Positions 55,361-64,000 of a stretch of DNA of 64,000 nucleotides are shown piece after piece. Positions within the stretch are counted from its first letter, which is position 1, and each line of letters starts with the position of its first letter. The position numbers were made by a program, and so were the translations under genes. Origin of the DNA: Methanosarcina thermophila TM-1 (GTDB lineage Archaea; Halobacteriota; Methanosarcinia; Methanosarcinales; Methanosarcinaceae); assembly GCF_000969885.1 (NCBI RefSeq), contig NZ_CP009501.1, positions 806,001 through 870,000 of the forward strand. Direction: 5' to 3'. Below the pieces are notes generated by a model. The model did no database searches. It had not been told where the DNA came from and saw nothing but the letters and a program-made list of their open reading frames with translations.

Positions 55361-55499
55361 GACAGCAGTAAGTTATCTACTTCCTAGCAGGCAAGAGTTT
55401 AAAAAATTATAGCCAATGTGGCTACCCGTGAGCCTGAAAATTATTCGGAATTAACAGGATTTTAGCGCCCGAATATGCAGTAAAAAAGAAGGGATAAGC

Positions 55500-57020
55500 A
55501 TGAAACCATCATCTATAAAAATGAATCCTAATAAGCTGGTACAGTATCTCAACAAACCAGCAGATGAATTCACCAAAGAAGACATCATGAAGTTTATCAG
55601 GGAGAATGGCATAAAGATGCTCAACTTCCGTTATGCTGGCGGGGATGGGAGACTTAAAGCCTTAAACTTCGTCATAAGGAGTGAAGAGCACCTTGATACA
55701 GTACTTTCCACCGGAGAAAGAGTGGACGGTTCCAGCCTATTCAAATACATTGAAGCTGATTCAAGCGACCTTTATGTCGTGCCTAAATACCGCACTGCTT
55801 TTGTAAATCCATTTGAAAAGATCCCGACCCTTGACTTACTCTGCTCATTCTTTGACAAAGATGGGAATCCTCTTGCAAGTTCAGCCGAAAATATCATGAA
55901 GAAGGCTCACGATGTCCTTAAGGAGAAGACAGGCTACGAGTTAAATGTAATGGCTGAACTCGAGTATTATGTTATTTGCGACAAAAACAAGATTGACACT
56001 GACTTCCCGGCTGTTGATCAGAGAGGATATCATGAGGCAGGACCTTTCACAAAATTTGAGCAGCTCAGGAAGGATACCATGCTCGCTATTGCTGAAGCTG
56101 GGGGATTAATAAAATACGGGCACTCTGAAGTCGGAAATTTCACTGACGATAAATACTACTACGAACAGAATGAAATCGAATTCGAAACCACAAATATTGA
56201 GGACGCTGCTGACCGTCTGCTCATTGCAAAGTGGATGCTCAGAATGATTGCAGCCCAGTATGGAGTCACTGTCAGTTATTCCCCGAAAATTACAGTTGGA
56301 AAGGCAGGCAGTGGACTGCATATCCACATGAAGCTCATGAAAGACGGCAAGACCGCAACTGTTGACGATGAAGGAAAGCTGAGTGATCCTGCAAAGAAAG
56401 CAATCGCTGGCTGCCTGGATATCGCTTCAGCAATTACCGCCTTTGGGAACACGATCCCGACATCCTACCTGCGCCTTGTACCTCACCAGGAAGCTCCAAC
56501 AAACATCTGTTGGGGAGACAGAAACCGTTCTGCACTCATTCGCGTACCTCTTGGATGGACCGGTGATGCAAGCAAAATGATTACCATTGCAAACCCGAAC
56601 TATTCTGAAGATTTCAAGAATTTCCACGGCAGACAGACATATGAATTCCGTGCTGCAGACGGCTCTGCTAACATTTATCTCCTCCTTGCCGGACTTTGTG
56701 TTGGTACCCGCCATGGTCTTGAGATGGAGAATGCCCTTGAGCTTTCAAAGAAACTTTACATTAATGTGAATATCTTCAAAGAGGAACACAAAGACAGGCT
56801 TGCCGAGCTAGAACACCTGCCTGCGTCCTGTTATGAGTCAGCTCAGGCTCTGAAAGCAAAGAAAGAGATCTTCATGCAATACGATGTATTTACTGAAGGT
56901 ATGCTTGACGGAATTATCAGCAGCCTTGAAGCTTACAACGACTACCAGCTCAGTGAGAGGCTCTACGGCAAGAACGAAGAAATCAGGAAACTTGTGGATC
57001 AGTACATCCACATTGGCTGA
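55500..57020 (+). CDS. glnA: Glutamine synthetase family protein
   Basis: 506 residues, longer than the 440-450 of typical GlnA. Core motifs are present: DGSSLFKYIEADSSDL, ELEYYV, GHSEVG...QNEIEFE, GSGLHIHMKL (ATP/Glu site), NRSALIRVP and EFRAADGSANIYLLLAGL. Two Met codons lie near the start; GAAGGG precedes the first. Glutamate-ammonia ligation is likely, but the genus has more than one GS-like gene and several motifs (DGSSLFKY, AADGSANIY) differ from the classic form, so a gamma-glutamyl ligase with another amine is possible. Confidence 0.8.
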   Translation: MKPSSIKMNPNKLVQYLNKPADEFTKEDIMKFIRENGIKMLNFRYAGGDGRLKALNFVIRSEEHLDTVLSTGERVDGSSLFKYIEADSSDLYVVPKYRTAFVNPFEKIPTLDLLCSFFDKDGNPLASSAENIMKKAHDVLKEKTGYELNVMAELEYYVICDKNKIDTDFPAVDQRGYHEAGPFTKFEQLRKDTMLAIAEAGGLIKYGHSEVGNFTDDKYYYEQNEIEFETTNIEDAADRLLIAKWMLRMIAAQYGVTVSYSPKITVGKAGSGLHIHMKLMKDGKTATVDDEGKLSDPAKKAIAGCLDIASAITAFGNTIPTSYLRLVPHQEAPTNICWGDRNRSALIRVPLGWTGDASKMITIANPNYSEDFKNFHGRQTYEFRAADGSANIYLLLAGLCVGTRHGLEMENALELSKKLYINVNIFKEEHKDRLAELEHLPASCYESAQALKAKKEIFMQYDVFTEGMLDGIISSLEAYNDYQLSERLYGKNEEIRKLVDQYIHIG

Positions 57021-57515
57021 GACTGTTTCAGCATTTGAAAAACTTTTCTATCCTGAAAAACACAGATCTCTGCTCCTCAGAAAGCAGGGATCTGCCCAAA
57101 ACAATTTCTTAAAAATCCATTTTCTATAGTTTCAAGAGACAATCTTTTATTGCTTTTGACATCAGCTTTTTATCGCTTTTGACATCAGTTTTCTTCGTTT
57201 TTTAGCCAATCTTTCTTACTACTTTTGACTTCAGACTTCTTCATAACTTTTCACTTAAGGTTTCTTTACCCAGTTCTTACCTGACTCCCATCCAGTGAGT
57301 TTATCCATTCTAGTTTTACCCCTTCTGACTTTTTAGCACTGCTTTGCACAGTTCATTCTAGTTTTACCCCTTTTGACTTTTCAGCACTGCTTTGCACAGA
57401 CGCTTCAGGTTTCACATCCAGAGCTGAAATTCAGGGTTTATTTTATCTATCTTAACGAAATCTATAGGTAGCGTAAAGTGATAAAACCCGAATTAAGTAC
57501 CCGAATTGATCAGAA
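57021..57515. repeat. Spacer with 48-bp tandem duplication
   Basis: ATTCTAGTTTTACCCCTT begins at 57307 and again at 57355, each followed by TGACTTTT-AGCACTGCTTTGCACAG: a 48-bp duplication with two mismatches. Before it, GCTTTTGACATCAG-like units recur (57150, 57175). No gene seen. Confidence 0.75.
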
Positions 57516-58448
57516 ATGAAAAATAACAGCAATCCAGAAAAACCCATTAAAAAAGATAGAAACCTCCATGAAAACCCTGTTCCAAAAATAACTATAATCA
57601 GCTCTGCTCCCGACCTTGCCAGCCAGAATATTAAAGCCCATCTCCTTAGCCTTGAGGAGTGGGAAATTCTTGAGCTCCCTGAAAATTCTGGATTCTCTGC
57701 TGCCTGGGAATCAAGGGATGGAAAATTCAGGCTTATCGAAATCGAAGAGATGCATATTTTTCAGGACGGGCTCGACAGAAGACTCGAGAACATAGGGCTG
57801 CCAGCCTCTCTTATAATTTTTGCATCCAAACATCGGAGTAAAGAAGAAATCTCTTCCCTGACTGTACATTGCACAGGAAATCCCTCAGATGAAGCAAGGC
57901 TTGGAGGCTGCCCTAAATCCCTTGCGGTTTCCTCCCCGGCTGCCATGAAATCTATTCTTATGGAAATGAAGCGCCTGGCTGAACAAAAAAATCTGAAGTA
58001 TGATGTCACCCTTGAAGTAACCCATCATGGACCCACAGAACTCTCCGTTCCATCGCTTTATGCCGAAATTGGAAGCACCGAGGTGCAGTGGAAAGATCCT
58101 GATGCAGGCGAGGTTGCCGCAAAAGCCATCCTTGCAGTTTCCCTTGAGAAAGTGCCTACTGCTCTCGGTTTCGGAGGCGGGCATTATGCCATACGTCAGA
58201 CAGGACTTCTGCTTGAAACCGGAATCTCTTTCGGGCATAATTTTCCCAAATACCAGCTGGAATTCGTGGACGAAGCCCTGATAAGGCAGGCTATTGAAAA
58301 ATCAAAGGCTGATTTTGCTTATTTTGACAGGAAATCCATGAAGAGCGAAGATAGGCACAGGATTTCCGAAATCCTTGATAAATTGGGGCTCAAAGTCCTC
58401 AAAGAATCTGAGATCAGGGAACAGTACGGGTATGAGAGTTTACAGTAA
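57516..58448 (+). CDS. dtdA: D-aminoacyl-tRNA deacylase, archaeal DTD2 type
   Basis: 310 residues. VTHHGPTELSVPSLYAEIGS and LGFGGGHYAIRQTG are the catalytic signature blocks of archaeal/plant DTD2 (zinc-dependent enzyme that frees D-amino acids and aldehyde-modified residues from tRNA). N-terminal ~25 residues are a charged extension compared with the usual family start (KITIISSAPDLASQNI). Confidence 0.9.
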   Translation: MKNNSNPEKPIKKDRNLHENPVPKITIISSAPDLASQNIKAHLLSLEEWEILELPENSGFSAAWESRDGKFRLIEIEEMHIFQDGLDRRLENIGLPASLIIFASKHRSKEEISSLTVHCTGNPSDEARLGGCPKSLAVSSPAAMKSILMEMKRLAEQKNLKYDVTLEVTHHGPTELSVPSLYAEIGSTEVQWKDPDAGEVAAKAILAVSLEKVPTALGFGGGHYAIRQTGLLLETGISFGHNFPKYQLEFVDEALIRQAIEKSKADFAYFDRKSMKSEDRHRISEILDKLGLKVLKESEIREQYGYESLQ

Positions 58449-58664
58449 TAATAAATTATATAGGATAATAAATTATATAGGGTGACTGCTGACTTTAGGG
58501 AAAATATTTTAACTGAAAAAGCTATCTTCTGAGGAATAATACTTAGAAAAATAATGGAAAACAGTAGAAAAATGAGCTTAGCGATCCTATATTCTAGAAA
58601 ACTATCACTAAGCTCTTTTTCCAGTCATTCGCAATGTTTTTACACATCATAAATTTGTCTAAGC

Positions 58665-58832
58665 TTATTGCTTCAGTTTCATAGGTTCTCCGCAGCATGT
58701 TACATCGCCGGTACAGCAGGCTTCTGAGGCGCAGGTAACGTCTCCACATTCTTTTACAACCTCAAGCTCAAAACCACATCTTTCGCAGCGAAGAACCTGC
58801 CCCAGTTTCAAATCTCCACAATTCATCTTCAT
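58665..58832 (-). CDS. Desulforedoxin-like Cys-rich protein (55 aa)
   Basis: From ATG 58832 or 58826 (GAGGTGG upstream favours the latter). The protein reads CGDLKLGQVLRCERCGFELEV at the start and TCCGEPMKLKQ at the end, the Cx2C...CCGEPM pattern of desulforedoxin/desulfoferrodoxin N-terminal domains that bind Fe(Cys)4. Between them sits an extra Cys-rich insert (CGDVTCASEACCTGD), giving ten Cys in total. A small redox or metal-binding protein is likely. Confidence 0.75.
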   Translation of the reverse strand: MKMNCGDLKLGQVLRCERCGFELEVVKECGDVTCASEACCTGDVTCCGEPMKLKQ

Positions 58833-59061
58833 ACCACCTCAATTGCTTGATAGAAAAGGTATGTAATTTAGATTCAAGCTGATTTTGAAACAATGTTTCT
58901 GAACACTGGTCTGTAAAGCCTGAACCGTAAGGAAGTCAAGGAATAATATGTTGCGAATTATTTGAATGTGAAAAATAATCTGGCAAATTTCTGGCAATAA
59001 CAGAGATTACTGGATTAAACATAGAGATATTATTTATATAGTTGAGTCATATAGAATTAAT

Positions 59062-59934
59062 ATGTTTGACCAGGACCTGATCCGAAAACTGCTGGATGAA
59101 GGCACAATTAACCAAGCTCAGGCCGAAAAAATGTGAGCTGACCTTGAGGAATATCAAGCGGAGCACAGGTCAAAAAAGCAAATTATTGCCTTTTCTATAA
59201 TAGGAGCAATATTGCTTGGGATTGGTGCTTCCTCTTTGTAGCTTCCAACTGGGAAAAGATAGGAGACATTTTCCGAATAATTCTTCTTGCAGGAAGCACT
59301 GTAAGAATACATTATGCTGGCTATTACCTGAGATATGAAAATCAGAAATATCCGAAACTGGGTTTTGCCCTGATTTTCCTTTCAGCTCTGTTTTTTGGAG
59401 CAAGCCTCTTTTTGATTGCCCAGATTTACAATATCAATGCAAACAACAGTACCCTTGTACTGGTATGGCTTCTTGGGGTTTCTCCACTTATCTAGGGCTA
59501 CAGGTGTACTGCAGTTGCCGGGCTTTGCTCTTTACATTTTACCTCTGGATAAGCCTTCTGTACAATGAGAGAATTGACCTTCGTGAAATGATAAACATCC
59601 TGGGTCTTTACCTTATATCAGGCATTGCCCTCTATTTTACGGGAATTTTGCATGAGCTGTCAGAAAAAGTAAAACATGCTGCAGCAGCGTTTAAGTTCGT
59701 GGGGCTACAAGCTGTTCTCCTTCTAATATTTATACAGACTTTTAGATTCTGGGTGTCAAAAGACAAAGAGATTGTTCCCGTAATTCATGTTTTTTTAGGG
59801 ATTCTTTCCTGGCAGTCCTGCTATTAAAACCGTTCCGATCAAAGCTTAAAGATTTCCAAACAGGCATGAGCATGGCTGCAAGTTTGCGGGAGTGGAACAA
59901 TAAAAAGCTTCAGTTTGAGCGCCAGAAACTGTAG
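59062..59934 (+). pseudogene. Decayed DUF2157/DUF4401-type membrane protein gene
   Basis: Starts MFDQDLIRKLLDEGTINQAQ, the usual DUF2157 N terminus, then TGA at ~59134; the frame continues (ADLEEYQAEHRSKKQIIAFS) into IIGAILLGIGAS and is interrupted again. A second intact piece (59465-59827) keeps membrane helices, and the terminal WNNKKLQFERQKL ends at 59934. At least two disruptions mean it is inactive. It precedes the GDYXXLXY gene, the normal partner order. Confidence 0.7.
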
Positions 59935-59958
59935 AATCATAAAAGATACATTGAGAAT

Positions 59959-60519
59959 ATGCGGATGAACCAGAAGAAAATCCTTTATTTAACCCTTATT
60001 TTCTGGCTCCTGATTTTCTCAGGCTTTATTGCTTATAAAGAATACACCCTCAGGACCGGCACTGAAGTTTTGCTCAAAACCCTGCCTGTAGATCCAAGGG
60101 ACCTTTTCAGGGGAGACTACGTCACCCTTAATTATGAGATCAGTACCCTGGATATGGAAAGGATTGAGGCTGAGAATTCCTATTTCTACTACAGTGATCC
60201 TGTATATCTGTCACTGAAACTGGAAAATGGGTATGGCATACCTAAAAAAATCTACACAACCCCACCAAAGAATGAACTTTACATCAAAGGTAAGGTAAAA
60301 GATATCACATATGACTGGGAAGCAGAAGAGAACACCATTAAGGAACTCAGAGTAGATTACGGCATTGAAAGCTATTTCGTTCCTGAAGGCAGGGGAATCG
60401 AAATCGAGATAGAACAGCAGACAGGACGAAAACAGATTGATGCAAAAGTTATCATCGATAAATACGGAAATGCAGTAGTTAAAAGTTTATTAATCGATGG
60501 AGAAGAAATTGAGTTTTAA
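59959..60519 (+). CDS. GDYXXLXY domain protein
   Basis: 186 residues. One N-terminal helix (LYLTLIFWLLIFSGFIAY), then LPVDPRDLFRGDYVTLNYEIS with the name-giving GDYVTLNY motif. Family function unknown; members are encoded next to DUF2157/DUF4401 membrane proteins, as here, though that partner is broken. Confidence 0.9.
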   Translation: MRMNQKKILYLTLIFWLLIFSGFIAYKEYTLRTGTEVLLKTLPVDPRDLFRGDYVTLNYEISTLDMERIEAENSYFYYSDPVYLSLKLENGYGIPKKIYTTPPKNELYIKGKVKDITYDWEAEENTIKELRVDYGIESYFVPEGRGIEIEIEQQTGRKQIDAKVIIDKYGNAVVKSLLIDGEEIEF

Positions 60520-60673
60520 GCTTAAACCTTTTAAAAAAGGCAGTCTGCCTAATTCTCTGTAAATTTTCCGTTTTTTGAACTGGAGGGATGTTAATTTAAA
60601 AAGAATATCATGGGATATTTTCTTGAGAAAAATCCCCTATCCCGTTATAGTTTTTCCGAAAAAATATAAGTGT

Positions 60674-61057
60674 TCAAGCTTGCTTTTGAACTTCATTAAT
60701 TAATTGTGCCGTCATGACTGTGTTTCCAATAGAAAAAAGATATATAATGAACGATAAAAGCCACCCAATTACAGGAACAAAGAGCATTGCAACCGTACAT
60801 ATAGATGTAACCAGTGCTTTTTTATCTTCCGAAACGTACACATATCCCCATCCTGGCACAAGAGATAACAGGAACGCCAGAGCTACAACTTTTTGCCCCT
60901 TCTCTTTCTCAATTTCACGACATTCTGGACAGAATGTGCTCCTTTTTCCCGCATATTCTAAAGTTTTAAAACAATTAACACAGTACGAATATTTTGATTT
61001 CACAATTCCCACTAATTTTGTCCGTTTATCTTCCCCATAAGTATACATATGCCCCAA
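60674..61057 (-). CDS. Zinc-ribbon protein with two C-terminal helices
   Basis: About 127 residues. SYCVNCFKTLEYAGKRSTFCPEC gives a four-Cys zinc ribbon; two membrane helices follow (VALAFLLSLVPGWGYVYV and SICTVAMLFVPVIGWLLSFI), TM2-domain-like. TTG at 61057 is 8 bases after AGGTGG; ATG 61048 and GTG 61069 are alternatives. Role unknown. Confidence 0.65.
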   Translation of the reverse strand: MGHMYTYGEDKRTKLVGIVKSKYSYCVNCFKTLEYAGKRSTFCPECREIEKEKGQKVVALAFLLSLVPGWGYVYVSEDKKALVTSICTVAMLFVPVIGWLLSFIIYLFSIGNTVMTAQLINEVQKQA

Positions 61058-61312
61058 GTTAAATACCACCTTTAAATAAAGTATATATAATAAAACTCAT
61101 GAATGTATAAAAAAGTGATGTACATAAAAAATTATATTCAGAAAGTATCAAACGTTAGTATCATGAGTTTACTGTAAAGTTAAGAGTCGATGTTTTGTAT
61201 ACTGTGTGTAAATTTGTTTTTTGATCTTGGTGAAAGAGCGAAAACCCTGAGCAACATTTCGATGCGCGGTTTATTGAGTGCAGAAGTTCTGGCTAAAGAG
61301 GTTTGACCGAAA

Positions 61313-61336
61313 ATTATATAATTAGGTAAATCCTAA
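61313..61336 (+). promoter_or_regulatory. TATA box and overlapping inverted-repeat operator of marR
   Basis: ATTATATA (61313-61320) is directly followed by TTAGG-TAAAT-CCTAA (61322-61336), a perfect dyad placed between TATA box and expected start of transcription, suited to repression by steric block. Confidence 0.6.
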
Positions 61337-61354
61337 CTAATAAATCAGATCGAG

Positions 61355-61774
61355 ATGAGGGAGAAAAAAGAGCATTTGTTCATAATTTTTGAAAAATTGA
61401 TCAAAATTAAAAGCGAATGCTCTTCTCAAATCTTCTCAGAGTGTGGGTTATCGGATCTTACGCTCAAGCAGATCGAATATTTAAGAGCCATAGATGAAAA
61501 CGAAGAAGTAACATTTAGCAAGCTTGCTAAGATCACAAGCAACTCAAAGCCCACCATTACCGAGATGATTAACAAGTTTGTCAAAATGGAGTGTGTCTAT
61601 AAGGAGAGATCCAAGGACGATGGTAGAATTTTTTACATCCGTCTTACAGAGAAAGGGCATGCTGTAGCCCATGCTGAGGAGCACGCTTTATCACAGGTTA
61701 TCGAGAGGATAGCAAATTCGCTGGATGAGAAAGAGATGGACATGCTTATCAAAATTCTTGGAAAGATAAGGTAA
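61355..61774 (+). CDS. MarR-family transcription regulator
   Basis: 139 residues. Winged helix LTLKQIEYLRAIDENEEVTFSKL...SKPTITEMINKFVKMECVYKERSKDDGRIFYIRLTEKG with flanking dimerisation helices, the standard MarR layout. It sits 72 bases upstream of lon on the same strand; a shared 10-mer in both promoters suggests it controls itself and lon. Confidence 0.9.
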   Translation: MREKKEHLFIIFEKLIKIKSECSSQIFSECGLSDLTLKQIEYLRAIDENEEVTFSKLAKITSNSKPTITEMINKFVKMECVYKERSKDDGRIFYIRLTEKGHAVAHAEEHALSQVIERIANSLDEKEMDMLIKILGKIR

Positions 61775-61796
61775 TTTTTTTTGTCCGCAAAAAAAG

Positions 61797-61806
61797 TTAG
61801 GTAAAT
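61797..61806 (+). promoter_or_regulatory. Second TTAGGTAAAT site, upstream of lon
   Basis: TTAGGTAAAT is identical to the left part of the dyad in the marR promoter (61322-61331) and is followed by TGAA-ACTAA, an imperfect second half. It lies 41 bases before the lon ATG. Confidence 0.5.
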
Positions 61807-61846
61807 TGAAACTAAATATTTGAGATAATAATTGAGACGATTGACG

Positions 61847-64000
61847 ATGTATTCAGAGCAAACTAGAGAAAACCGAGAGAAACTGGTAGTACCCCTTTTT
61901 GGAATAGTGGTTTACCCTAAAAGCCGGACAAAACTCATGGCTGACAAAGTTACCGGCGAAATCCTGCTAAATGAGATGAAAAATGCCGAATCCGTGAGTG
62001 CCATTGGGCTGACAGTAAAAAGCGGCACAAAAGCTTCGGACCTGTCCGAAGACAGCTTGTATAAAATAGGAAATTTACTTAAAATCACATTTATACAGCC
62101 TGCTGATGACGGATATCTTGTTGTCGCAAAGGCTATTCAGAGAGTAGAAGCAGTCTCTATATATAGAAGAGATGGGCTGTTTTATGCGACATACAGTCCT
62201 GTCTATGATGTGCCTGACTTCGATGAAGACACTGAAGCCGAAGTTATGGCAAGCATAAAGGAGACAATTTACGAAATAAGCAAGAAGTTCCAGGGTTCGG
62301 AGCAGTTTACCCGCCCCATTGAGAAGATGGAATCCATTGACCAGATAATAGGCTTTGTCATGCCGTACATACCTGTGAAACTTGCTGAAAAACAGAGGCT
62401 TCTGGAGCTAGCTTCAGTTCGTGAACGGTATCTTTTGTTCCTCCACATTCTGACAAAGCATAAAGAAAATGTTAACTTCCAGATCGAAATGGCAAAAAAA
62501 GTTACCGACAGAATAAGCAAGTCGAACAGAGAAGCAATGCTCCGCGAGCAGCTGAAGATTATTCAGGAAGAACTCAATGAAGGAGATGATTCAGCATCAG
62601 GTGATGCCGCATACAGGGAAAGGATTGAGAACTCAAAGATGCCTGATGAGGTAAAAAAGAAGGCTCTGTCCGAGCTGAAGAAACTCGAAACTGGAGGCAA
62701 TCACAATCCTGAAGCCAATATTATAAGGAATTACCTCGACCTCTTGCTCGACCTTCCCTGGGTAACCGAAGAGAAAAAGAGCATTGACATTGCCGAAGCC
62801 CGGCGTGTGCTTGAGAGCAACCACTACGGACTTGAAAAGGTCAAGGAGAGAATAATCCAGCACCTGGCAGTAATGAAACTGAAAAAGGAGAAGCAGGGCT
62901 CAATTCTACTTCTTGTTGGTCCTCCAGGAACCGGGAAAACAAGCCTTGGAAAAAGCATTGCTGATGCCCTGGGCAGGAAATACGTGCGGGTCAGCCTCGG
63001 AGGCGTCAAAGATGAAGCCGAAATCCGTGGTCACAGGCGGACATATATAGGAGCTCTTCCAGGAAGGATTATTCAGGGCATGAGAAAAGCAGGCACCAAA
63101 AATCCGGTATTTATCCTTGATGAGGTTGATAAGCTTTCAGCTTCTTACTCTGGAGACCCGGCAAGTGCCCTTCTCGAAGTCCTTGACCCTGAACAGAATA
63201 GCACCTTCTCAGATCATTATCTGGAAGTTCCATACGACCTGTCGGATGTGCTGTTCATAGCTACTGCCAACTCTATGGCAAGTATCCCATGGCCGCTTCT
63301 GGACAGAATGGAGACGATTGAGATCTCAGGGTATACAAAGAATGAGAAGCTCGCTATCGCAAAAGCCCATCTGCTTCCCTATATCCTGGAGGAACATGGT
63401 CTTGATGCGGAAAAACTCAAAATCGAGGATGAAGCTCTGAAGGTAATTATTGATAGGTACACCCGAGAAGCAGGCGTTCGTGGGCTTAAAAAACAACTTG
63501 CTAAGATTGCAAGATTCGTATCCGAAAAGATCGTTTCAGGCAAAGCCGACCTTCCTTACGTTGTAAGGGTGGATATGCTTAAAGAAATCCTCGGAAAAGA
63601 GATAATTCGGCAGGAAGAAGCCAGAAAAGAGAATGTACCCGGCGTGGTTACAGGACTTGCCTGGACACCTGTAGGAGGAGATATTCTCTTCATAGAAGGC
63701 ACGTTTATGCCAGGCACTGGAAAGCTTACGCTTACAGGGCAGCTTGGGGATGTTATGAAAGAATCGGCAAAGATATCTCTGAGCCTTGTAAGGTCAAGGC
63801 TTGCAAACACTGTAAACAGCTTTGACTTTACTTCAAGCGACATCCACATCCACGTGCCTTCAGGTGCAACCCCAAAAGATGGTCCATCTGCTGGTGTGAC
63901 CCTTTTCACGGCTCTGACATCCCTGATTACGGGCAAAGCGGTTGACCCGAAACTTGCCATGACAGGAGAGGTAACGCTAAGCGGCGCCGTACTGCCTGTT
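61847..64000 (+). CDS. lon: LonA-type ATP-dependent protease, 3'-truncated by window edge
   Basis: 718 codons present, open to the last base. The N-terminal LON substrate domain (VVPLFGIVVYPKSR...), AAA+ module with GPPGTGKT (~358-365) and FILDEVD (~421), and most of the peptidase domain including the catalytic Ser in KDGPSAG (~681) are visible; the catalytic Lys lies beyond the edge. This is the soluble bacterial LonA architecture, not the membrane-anchored archaeal LonB: there are no helices in the AAA+ module. Import from bacteria is likely. The upstream MarR gene may regulate it. Confidence 0.95.
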   Translation, partial: MYSEQTRENREKLVVPLFGIVVYPKSRTKLMADKVTGEILLNEMKNAESVSAIGLTVKSGTKASDLSEDSLYKIGNLLKITFIQPADDGYLVVAKAIQRVEAVSIYRRDGLFYATYSPVYDVPDFDEDTEAEVMASIKETIYEISKKFQGSEQFTRPIEKMESIDQIIGFVMPYIPVKLAEKQRLLELASVRERYLLFLHILTKHKENVNFQIEMAKKVTDRISKSNREAMLREQLKIIQEELNEGDDSASGDAAYRERIENSKMPDEVKKKALSELKKLETGGNHNPEANIIRNYLDLLLDLPWVTEEKKSIDIAEARRVLESNHYGLEKVKERIIQHLAVMKLKKEKQGSILLLVGPPGTGKTSLGKSIADALGRKYVRVSLGGVKDEAEIRGHRRTYIGALPGRIIQGMRKAGTKNPVFILDEVDKLSASYSGDPASALLEVLDPEQNSTFSDHYLEVPYDLSDVLFIATANSMASIPWPLLDRMETIEISGYTKNEKLAIAKAHLLPYILEEHGLDAEKLKIEDEALKVIIDRYTREAGVRGLKKQLAKIARFVSEKIVSGKADLPYVVRVDMLKEILGKEIIRQEEARKENVPGVVTGLAWTPVGGDILFIEGTFMPGTGKLTLTGQLGDVMKESAKISLSLVRSRLANTVNSFDFTSSDIHIHVPSGATPKDGPSAGVTLFTALTSLITGKAVDPKLAMTGEVTLSGAVLPV

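Overview
The window reads as a chromosomal segment of a methanogenic archaeon of the genus Methanosarcina. The evidence is gene content: an F420H2 oxidase-type flavodiiron protein, a tetraether-synthase-like radical SAM protein, an XPB helicase next to a Bax1-type nuclease, an archaeal D-aminoacyl-tRNA deacylase (DTD2 type), a THEP1 NTPase and single-cluster ferredoxin. Long AT-rich spacers, TATA boxes and several leaderless-looking starts fit as well. Bacterial-type genes (LonA, MprF-like, P-loop shikimate kinase, DsbD-like) are typical of the heavy gene import known in this genus. Species is not assigned. No tRNA, rRNA, intact transposase or CRISPR array was seen.

Layout. 0-2.8 kb: a partial peptide-type ABC exporter, a SPASM radical SAM enzyme and, upstream of the latter on the same strand, a 53-codon gene whose product carries two xYG motifs; together they look like a RiPP (spliceotide-like) locus. 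2.9-7.2 kb: five small secreted proteins with alternating or repeat-rich sequences, one ending in a chagasin-like domain, separated by a striking 65/40-bp tandem-repeat array. 7.4-20.6 kb: thioredoxin-DsbD fusion, MprF-like protein, amidotransferase, tetraether-synthase-like enzyme, M23-like protein, TPR protein, circularly permuted GTPase and THEP1 NTPase with a 99-bp internal duplication. 21-27 kb: a CHAT-NTPase-TPR gene, zinc-ribbon gene and two-TM gene in one overlapping run (the first and third carry early in-frame TAA codons), then a membrane-anchored nuclease-like protein and a restriction-modification remnant. 27-44.6 kb: mostly housekeeping genes, including XPB-Bax1, SDH-type membrane protease, SMR transporter and a DUF4143 ATPase.

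45-50.4 kb is gene-poor and contains two unusual microproteins (Cys/Gly/Phe-rich and Trp/Gly/Cys-rich), a series of inverted repeats, an ATPase remnant, an ACT-domain protein, shikimate kinase and two sequence-related structured RNA candidates. 50.4-64 kb: PLP decarboxylase and amino-acid/polyamine permease, flavodiiron protein divergent from a glutamine-synthetase gene, DTD2, a desulforedoxin-like microprotein, a decayed DUF2157-type gene, a GDYXXLXY protein, and a MarR regulator upstream of a LonA gene that runs off the window. MarR and lon share a promoter-proximal 10-mer suggesting joint control.

Several genes are damaged or start oddly: two in-frame TAA codons in the CHAT cluster, a frameshift at the Bax1 start, an apparent ATA start for a ferredoxin and for a secreted protein, and the decayed membrane gene. 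Genes shorter than 60 codons (precursor peptide, ferredoxin, microproteins, desulforedoxin-like protein, coiled-coil peptide) were found by reading the strands directly.
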